From Bradyrhizobium betae (lineage in GTDB: Bacteria > Pseudomonadota > Alphaproteobacteria > Rhizobiales > Xanthobacteraceae): a stretch of DNA of 64,000 nucleotides. Shown piece after piece: positions 58,684 to 64,000 of this stretch. Made by a program: the position numbers and the translations under genes. How positions within the stretch are numbered: the first letter of the stretch is position 1; each line of letters starts with the position of its first letter. A model generated the notes under the pieces. The model ran no database searches and had not been told where the DNA came from. It saw only the letters and a list, made by a program, of their open reading frames with translations. Location of the stretch: contig NZ_CP044543.1 in the NCBI RefSeq assembly GCF_008932115.1, positions 5,400,501 through 5,464,500 on the forward strand. Direction: 5' to 3'.

Positions 58684-61600
58684 GGCTGGGTTCCTTTGCG
58701 GCGGGAGGGGTGGATTGGGTTGTTGCGCGATCGAGGCTCATCGCCAGCACGCGCGCGACGTGAAGCGCCTCGCGCTTGGTACCATCGTGGATCTGGTGCC
58801 GGCAGGAGGTGCCGTCGGCGACGACAAGCGTTGCCTCACCTGCACGCCGCACGGCGGGGAGCAGCGACAGCTCGGCCATCTCGATCGAGGCGTCATAGGT
58901 GTCCGCGCCATAGCCGAAGGCGCCGGCCATGCCGCAGCAGCTCGACTCGATGGTCTCGACCTCAAGGCCAGGGACGAGGCGTAGCACCTGCTCGACCGGC
59001 TTGAAGGCGCCGAAGGATTTTTGATGGCAATGACCGTGCACCACGGCCTTGTCGGCGATGGCGCCGAGCGGCAGTTGCAGCCGGCCGGCCTCGGCCTCGC
59101 GCACCAGAAACTCCTCGAAGGTCAGCGCGTGGGCGCCGACGGCCCTGGCGTCGTCGTCCTTGCGCAGCGAGGCGAGCTCGTCGCGCAGCGTCAGGAGACA
59201 GCTCGGCTCGAGGCCGACGATCGGCACGCCGCGTGCGGCGAAGGGCGCGAAGGCGGACACCAGGCGATCGAGCTCCGACCTGGCTTCGTCGACGAGGCCG
59301 GCGGAGAGGAAGGTGCGGCCGCAACACAGTGGGCGGCCGCCGTTCGTGGGCTTCGGCAAATGCACGCGATAGCCGCCGGCGTTAAGCACGCGCAGCGCGG
59401 CGTCGAGATTCTCGCGCTCGTAGATGCGGTTGAAAGTGTCGGCGAACAGCACGACTTCGCGGCCGGTCTGTGGACCGACGCTGGCGGCCGGCGCCACGAA
59501 AACGTCGCTGCGGAAGGCGGGCAGGGCGCGGCGTGCGCTGATGCCGGCGAAGCGCTCGAACAGCTTTCGCAGCAGCGGGCTGCGGTTGCGCAAATTCGCC
59601 AGCGGCGCGAAGCGCGAGGCAAGGCCGGCATAATGCGGGAGGTAGCCGACCAGCCGATCGCGCAGCGTCAGCCCGTGGGAGGCGGCGCGTGCCGCCAGCA
59701 CCTCGATCTTCATCTTGGCCATGTCGACGCCGGTCGGGCATTCGTGGCGGCAGGCCTTGCAGGAGACGCAGAGTTTCAGCGTCTCCATCATCTCGTCGGA
59801 GGAGAGCGCGCCTGCGCCGAGCTGGCCGGAGATGGCGAGCCGCAGCGTGTTGGCGCGGCCGCGCGTGACGTCCTTCTCGTTGCGCGTTGCGCGGTAGGAC
59901 GGGCACATCACGCCGCCCTCGAGCTTGCGGCAGGCGCCGTTGTTGTTGCACATCTCGACCGCGCCCTGGAAGCCGCCGCCGGCGCCGGGGTAGGCGGACC
60001 AGTCGAGCTTCGTCTTCAGCTCAGTGACGCGATAGCCGGGCTTGAAGCGGAACAGCGAGCGGTCGTCCATTTTGGGCGCGTCGACGATCTTGCCGGGGTT
60101 GAGGACGCCGCCGGGATCGAAGCGCTGCTTCACTTCCCTGAAGTCGGCAACGAGACGTTCGCCGAACATGGCTTCGTGGAATTCCGAGCGCACCAGGCCG
60201 TCGCCATGCTCGCCGGAATGCGAGCCCTTGTACTCGCGCACCATCGCGAAGGCTTCTTCGGCAATGGCGCGCATCGCCTTGACGTCCTTCTCCAGCTTCA
60301 GGTTCAGAACGGGACGCACGTGCAGACAGCCCTCGGAGGCATGGGCATACATCGTGCCGCTGGTGCCGTGTTTGGCAAACACTTCGTTCAGCCGCGCGGT
60401 GTAGTCGGCGAGATGGGGCAGCGGCACGGCGCAGTCCTCGACGAAGGAGACCGGCTTGCCCTCCTGCTTCATCGACATCATGACGTTGAGGCCGGCGGCG
60501 CGGAAATCGGCAATGCCACCCTGAAGCGCGGGCTCGGTGATCTCCACCACGCCGCCCCATTTGCGCTTGTCGTTATTCCAGCCGAAACCGAGATCGCCCA
60601 TCAGCTCGCCGAGCTGCTTGAGGCGCATGAGATTGTCGGCCTGGTCTTCTTCCGCGAACTCCACGACCAGCACGGCATCCGGATCGCCCTTGATCGCTGC
60701 GGAGATGATGGGGCGGAACATCGCGATGTCGCGGCCGAGCGCGAGCATGGTGCGGTCGACCAGCTCGACCGCGATCGGCTTCAGCTTGACCAGGTGCTGG
60801 GCCGCGTCCATCGCCTCATAGAAACTGCCGAAATGGCAAATGCCGAGCGCCTTGTTGCGGATGACGGGCCACAGCTTCAGCTCGACCTTGGTGGTGAAGG
60901 CCAGCGTGCCTTCGGAGCCGACCAGCAGATGCGCCATGTTGTTGGGCGCATTGCGCGGTACCAGCGCATCCAGATTGTAGCCGCCGACCCGGCGCTGCAC
61001 CTGTGGGAAGCGCGCGGCGATTTCGTCGGCCTCGCGCGTGCCGAGATCGAGCATATCGCGGAACAGGGACCGTGCGCTGTCGCTTGCGTCGATCTCGGAG
61101 AGATCGCGGGAGACCTCACCGAAGCGGCTGAGCGTGCCGTCGGCAAGGGCCGCCTCCATCGACAGCGTGTTGTCGCGCATGGTGCCGTAGCGCAGGCTGC
61201 GGCCGCCGCAGGAATTGTTGCCGGCCATGCCGCCGATGGTGGCGCGCGAGGCCGTGGAAACGTCGACCGGAAACCACAGGCCGTGCTTTTTGAGCTGGCG
61301 GTTGAGGTCGTCGAGCACGATGCCGGGCTCGACCACGCAGGTCCGGCTTTCGACGTCGAGCGACAGGATGCGGTTGAGGTGCTTCGACAGATCGACCACG
61401 AGACCGTCGTTGACGGTCTGGCCGCATTGCGAGGTGCCACCGCCGCGCGGGGTGACTTTCAGTCCCTTTTCGCGGGCAATCGCGAGCGTCCGCAGCGCCT
61501 CGTCCATGCTGCGCGGCACCACCACGCCGGCCGGCACGATCTGGTAGAACGAGGCGTCGGTGGCGTAGCGGCCGCGGCTGAACGGGTCGAACAGGACGTC

Positions 61601-61684
61601 GCCCGAAATCTCCCGGGCCAGCCGTGCCGCCAGGCCGTCCATTTGGGCCGATTCCTGTGATTTTCCGGCCACTTCAGCCGCCAT
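58676..61684 (-). CDS. FAD-linked oxidase and 4Fe-4S dehydrogenase (GlcD/D-2-hydroxyacid dehydrogenase type)
   Basis: A 1002-residue fusion protein. Residues about 45-190 hold the FAD-binding domain (VTPRGGGTSQCGQTVNDGLVVDLSKHL, GNNSCGGRSLRYGTMRDN), about 230-520 the FAD-oxidase C domain (HSGEHGDGLVRSEF), and from about 560 an Fe-S part with CNNNGACRKLEGGVMCPSY and CVSCKACRHECPTGV, and two CCG modules (PLCCGRTFLSAGL, SSCCGMAGAFGYG). This arrangement is that of D-lactate/2-hydroxyglutarate-type dehydrogenases, which pass electrons to the respiratory chain. ATG 61684 is chosen; the frame runs on upstream only as antisense to the aminotransferase gene. Confidence 0.88.
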   Translation of the reverse strand: MAAEVAGKSQESAQMDGLAARLAREISGDVLFDPFSRGRYATDASFYQIVPAGVVVPRSMDEALRTLAIAREKGLKVTPRGGGTSQCGQTVNDGLVVDLSKHLNRILSLDVESRTCVVEPGIVLDDLNRQLKKHGLWFPVDVSTASRATIGGMAGNNSCGGRSLRYGTMRDNTLSMEAALADGTLSRFGEVSRDLSEIDASDSARSLFRDMLDLGTREADEIAARFPQVQRRVGGYNLDALVPRNAPNNMAHLLVGSEGTLAFTTKVELKLWPVIRNKALGICHFGSFYEAMDAAQHLVKLKPIAVELVDRTMLALGRDIAMFRPIISAAIKGDPDAVLVVEFAEEDQADNLMRLKQLGELMGDLGFGWNNDKRKWGGVVEITEPALQGGIADFRAAGLNVMMSMKQEGKPVSFVEDCAVPLPHLADYTARLNEVFAKHGTSGTMYAHASEGCLHVRPVLNLKLEKDVKAMRAIAEEAFAMVREYKGSHSGEHGDGLVRSEFHEAMFGERLVADFREVKQRFDPGGVLNPGKIVDAPKMDDRSLFRFKPGYRVTELKTKLDWSAYPGAGGGFQGAVEMCNNNGACRKLEGGVMCPSYRATRNEKDVTRGRANTLRLAISGQLGAGALSSDEMMETLKLCVSCKACRHECPTGVDMAKMKIEVLAARAASHGLTLRDRLVGYLPHYAGLASRFAPLANLRNRSPLLRKLFERFAGISARRALPAFRSDVFVAPAASVGPQTGREVVLFADTFNRIYERENLDAALRVLNAGGYRVHLPKPTNGGRPLCCGRTFLSAGLVDEARSELDRLVSAFAPFAARGVPIVGLEPSCLLTLRDELASLRKDDDARAVGAHALTFEEFLVREAEAGRLQLPLGAIADKAVVHGHCHQKSFGAFKPVEQVLRLVPGLEVETIESSCCGMAGAFGYGADTYDASIEMAELSLLPAVRRAGEATLVVADGTSCRHQIHDGTKREALHVARVLAMSLDRATTQSTPPAAKEPSHG

Positions 61685-61901
61685 GGTCCGCTCTCGCCTG
61701 TTCGCCGCCCCCGTCTTGCCTACCGGCGGGCCCCTTGGCAAGGCGAGCCCTGCTTCTTGTGCCTTGACGGACCCCACCCGGCGAGGGACAAGCCCGGCGA
61801 ATAATGATATGCGAACGGCTCGCCAAGGCCTTTCGATCGAGGCCGACAGACGCAAAGCCAAGACAGGCTCAAAGACAGATTCAAGACCGGGAAGGACGCC
61901 G

Positions 61902-63101
61902 ATGACCGTGCATAGTGGAAGGCATTTCCTACAGATTCCAGGACCGACCAATGTGCCGGACCGCGTGCTGCGGGCGATGGACATGCCGACGCTGGACCAT
62001 CGCGGTCCGGAATTCGCCGAGCTCGGTTTCGGCGTGCTGGCCGCGATGCAGCGGGTGTTCCGCACCAAGCAGCCCGTGATCATCTTCCCTTCGTCCGGGA
62101 CCGGTGCCTGGGAAGCGGCGATGGTCAACGTGTTCGCGCCCGGCGACAAGGTCTTGATGTGCGAGACCGGCCAGTTCGCCGTGCTGTGGCGCGGCATCGC
62201 CGAGAAATTCAAGATCGACGTCGATTTCATCCCGAGCGACTGGCGCCACGGCGCCGACCTCGCCGAGATCGAGAAGCGCCTGACCGCCGACAAGCAGCAC
62301 GCGATCAAGGCGGTCTGCGTCGTGCACAACGAAACCTCGACCGGCTGCGTGACGCCGCCGCTGGAGGTGCGCAAGCTGCTCGACCGCGTCAAGCATCCGG
62401 CGCTGCTGATGGTCGACACCATCTCCGGCCTGGGCTCGATGGAATATGAGCATGACGCCTGGGGCGTCGACGTCTCGGTCGCCGGCTCGCAGAAGGGCCT
62501 GATGCTGCCGCCCGGCCTCAGCTTCAACGCTGTCTCGGAGAAGGCGCTCGCGGTGGCGAAGGCCAATCCCGGCATGCGTTCCTATTGGGACTGGCAGGAG
62601 GTCATCACCTTCAACAAGCTCGGCACCTTCCCCTACACGCCCGCCACCAACCTGCTCTACGGCCTGCGCGAAGCGGTCAAGATGCTGGAGGAGGAGGGGC
62701 TGGAGAACGTCTGGACCCGTCACAAGCGCCACAGCGCCGCGACGCGCGCGGCGGTCAAGGTCTGGGGCCTGGAGACGCAATGTGCCGATCCCGCCGCACA
62801 TTCGCCGGCGCTGACCGGCGTGCGCGTGCCTGACGGACACGACGCCGACGCCTTCCGCAAGGTGGTGCTGGAAAACTTCGACATGTCGCTCGGCACCGGG
62901 CTGAACAAGGTCAAGGGCAAGGTGTTCCGCATCGGCCATATCGGCCATTTCAACGATCTGATGCTGATGGGCACGCTCGCCGGCGTCGAGATGGGCCTGG
63001 ATCTTGCAAAGATTCCGCACCGGAGCGGCGGCGTGCTGGCTGCCATGGACGTCCTGAAGGGACGCGATGTGGTGCCGATGACCAAAGCCCAGGTCGCCTG
63101 A
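61902..63101 (+). CDS. Serine-glyoxylate aminotransferase (class V PLP enzyme)
   Basis: A 399-residue aminotransferase. GRHFLQIPGPTNVPDRVLRAMDMPTLDHRGPEF is the family start, FPSSGTGAWEAAMVN the PLP-phosphate region, and SVAGSQKGLMLPPGLSF contains the Schiff-base Lys at K198. It converts serine plus glyoxylate to hydroxypyruvate plus glycine (serine cycle/photorespiration-like salvage). GGAAGGA precedes ATG 61902; the upstream in-frame stretch is not conserved. It is divergent from the FAD/Fe-S dehydrogenase gene, and both relate to glyoxylate metabolism. Confidence 0.9.
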   Translation: MTVHSGRHFLQIPGPTNVPDRVLRAMDMPTLDHRGPEFAELGFGVLAAMQRVFRTKQPVIIFPSSGTGAWEAAMVNVFAPGDKVLMCETGQFAVLWRGIAEKFKIDVDFIPSDWRHGADLAEIEKRLTADKQHAIKAVCVVHNETSTGCVTPPLEVRKLLDRVKHPALLMVDTISGLGSMEYEHDAWGVDVSVAGSQKGLMLPPGLSFNAVSEKALAVAKANPGMRSYWDWQEVITFNKLGTFPYTPATNLLYGLREAVKMLEEEGLENVWTRHKRHSAATRAAVKVWGLETQCADPAAHSPALTGVRVPDGHDADAFRKVVLENFDMSLGTGLNKVKGKVFRIGHIGHFNDLMLMGTLAGVEMGLDLAKIPHRSGGVLAAMDVLKGRDVVPMTKAQVA

Positions 63102-63125
63102 ACTGAACTGGAAAGTGAGCGCGCG

Positions 63126-63923
63126 ATGAACGCACCGACGACGACCAACGAAGACCTGCTCTACTCCGTCACGGACGGCATCGCGCGGATCACCTTCAAC
63201 CGCCCCCAGGCGCGCAACGCCATGACCTTCGCCATGTATGACCGCATGGCGGAGATCTGCACCGAGATCAACGCCGACCGTTCGATCAAGGCGCTGATCC
63301 TGACCGGCGCCGGGGACAAGGCATTTGCCTCCGGCACCGACATTTCCCAGTTTCGTGCCTTCAAGACCGCGCAGGACGCCCTCGACTACGAGGCCCGCAT
63401 CGACCGCGTGCTCGGCACGCTCGAGCAATGCCGCGTGCCCGTGATCGCGGCGATCGCGGGAGCCTGCACCGGCGGCGGCGCCGGCATTGCGGCCTGCTGC
63501 GATCTCCGCATCGGCACCGAGACGACGCGGATGGGCTTTCCGATCGCGCGCACGCTCGGCAACTGCCTGTCGATGTCCAACATCAGCCGCGTCGTCGCGC
63601 TGGTCGGTCCCGCCCGCACTAAAGACATGATCTTTAGGGCGCGCCTGGTCGAGGCGCCCGAGGCGCTGGCGCTCGGCCTGCTCACCGAAATCGTGCCCGA
63701 CGTCGAGACGCTGCAGCGCCGCGCCGACGAAACCGCCAAGCTGGTCGCGAGCCACGCGCCGCTGACGCTGGAAGCCACCAAGGAAGCGGTGCGCCGCATC
63801 CGCCGCACGCTGTCGCGCGAGGAAGGCGAGGACCTGATCCTCAAGGCCTATATGAGCGAAGATTTCCGCGAGGGCATGGACGCTTTCCTCAACAAGCGCA
63901 CGCCGAACTGGAAGGGCAAGTAG
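63126..63923 (+). CDS. Enoyl-CoA hydratase/isomerase family protein
   Basis: A 265-residue crotonase-fold protein. NRPQARNAMTFAMYDRM and GAGDKAFASGTDISQF form the CoA/oxyanion region and GACTGGGAGIAACCDLRIGTETTRMGFPIARTLGNCLSMSN the central motif; the usual catalytic Glu pair is not obvious. GAGCGC precedes the ATG. It follows the aminotransferase gene by 24 bases and is probably co-transcribed with it. Its substrate in this setting is unclear; malyl- or mesaconyl-type CoA chemistry is one possibility. Confidence 0.86.
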   Translation: MNAPTTTNEDLLYSVTDGIARITFNRPQARNAMTFAMYDRMAEICTEINADRSIKALILTGAGDKAFASGTDISQFRAFKTAQDALDYEARIDRVLGTLEQCRVPVIAAIAGACTGGGAGIAACCDLRIGTETTRMGFPIARTLGNCLSMSNISRVVALVGPARTKDMIFRARLVEAPEALALGLLTEIVPDVETLQRRADETAKLVASHAPLTLEATKEAVRRIRRTLSREEGEDLILKAYMSEDFREGMDAFLNKRTPNWKGK

Positions 63924-64000
63924 CGCGACGGCATCTCCGCGTCTCGATGACAAAAGCGGGCGCGCGAGCCAAGCGGATCACCTCGCAGCCTTCGCTCCGG

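Noticed and set aside
59021..61660. An 879-codon open frame on the plus strand
   Set aside because: It lies wholly antisense to the FAD/Fe-S dehydrogenase gene, whose domains are all recognisable. Long antisense frames are common at this GC content and its composition (His, Arg, Ala, Glu-rich, no domains) is typical of a shadow.
61685..62575. N-terminal extension of the FAD/Fe-S dehydrogenase to 1299 residues
   Set aside because: The extra 297 residues are antisense to the aminotransferase gene and match nothing; the family N-terminus starts at 61684.
61929..63953. A 674-codon open frame on the minus strand
   Set aside because: Antisense to the serine-glyoxylate aminotransferase and enoyl-CoA hydratase genes, both fully recognisable.
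1..64000. CRISPR arrays, tRNA/rRNA genes, insertion sequences with transposase
   Set aside because: I looked for regularly spaced repeats, cloverleaf-type segments and transposase motifs and found none that I can support.

Overview
The window looks like chromosomal DNA of a Bradyrhizobium-type alphaproteobacterium (Nitrobacteraceae). The reasons are high GC, dense gene packing with ATGA-type overlaps, FixK/FNR boxes, many aromatic/acyl-CoA catabolic genes, and three families of dispersed non-coding repeats (57.3-58.25 kb) of the kind scattered through Bradyrhizobium and Rhodopseudomonas genomes. The genus is inferred from composition and gene content; no rRNA or marker gene is present. I see no tRNA, CRISPR array, prophage or complete insertion sequence.

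Layout. (1) 0-10.75 kb: a catabolic/uptake cluster with a class III CoA-transferase, a two-component flavin monooxygenase plus flavin reductase, a divergent 3-hydroxyisobutyrate-dehydrogenase-like enzyme, a complete taurine/nitrate-type ABC importer with an IlvD-family dehydratase inside it, and a NicX-like (2,5-dihydroxypyridine dioxygenase) ring-cleavage enzyme with its metal-ligand pattern intact. (2) 10.75-26.8 kb: a CoA-dependent aerobic aromatic pathway of the 2-aminobenzoate (anthranilate) type. It has a benzoate/2-aminobenzoate-CoA ligase, a fused FAD monooxygenase/Old-Yellow-Enzyme reductase, beta-oxidation-like enzymes, RidA, a PhzS-like monooxygenase, a cupin, a solute-binding protein and a MarR regulator. 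Six copies of an AT-rich operator-like motif sit upstream of every transcription unit that matters, including the five-gene minus-strand operon at 10.7-16.5 kb, so these genes look like one regulon. (3) 26.8-43.3 kb: a low-oxygen/stress island with a CBS-BON protein, PHA synthase, CHAD protein, kinase, alcohol dehydrogenase, UspA, ADP-forming acyl-CoA synthetase fused to GNAT, a DUF883/holin-like pair, an Mla/Pqi-like lipid transporter, cytochrome c, an Fnr-type regulator with an Fe-S cysteine motif, and a 44-residue membrane protein. Eight TTGA-N6-TCAA boxes lie only in its intergenic regions, each with a -10-like hexamer at class II spacing.

(4) 43.3-55 kb: a cyclase-family metal hydrolase, a TRAP transporter with an SDR, a xanthine-dehydrogenase-type molybdenum hydroxylase with a leaderless ModA-like protein, a Bug/TctC binding protein, and a separate DMSO-reductase-family molybdoenzyme. 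(5) 55-57.3 kb: a caspase-fold/TPR protein that has lost both catalytic residues, and an enoyl-CoA hydratase. (6) 57.3-58.25 kb: a repeat-rich gap. (7) 58.25-64 kb: a GlcG-like protein, a large FAD/Fe-S 2-hydroxyacid-type dehydrogenase, serine-glyoxylate aminotransferase and another enoyl-CoA hydratase, consistent with glycolate/glyoxylate metabolism.

The most interesting signals are regulatory: two motif families that each define a contiguous regulon, with a plausible cognate regulator encoded inside each block (MarR at 24 kb, Fnr-type at 41.4 kb). On the enzyme side, the NicX-like cluster at the left end is not a known arrangement to me and may be an undescribed N-heterocycle pathway.
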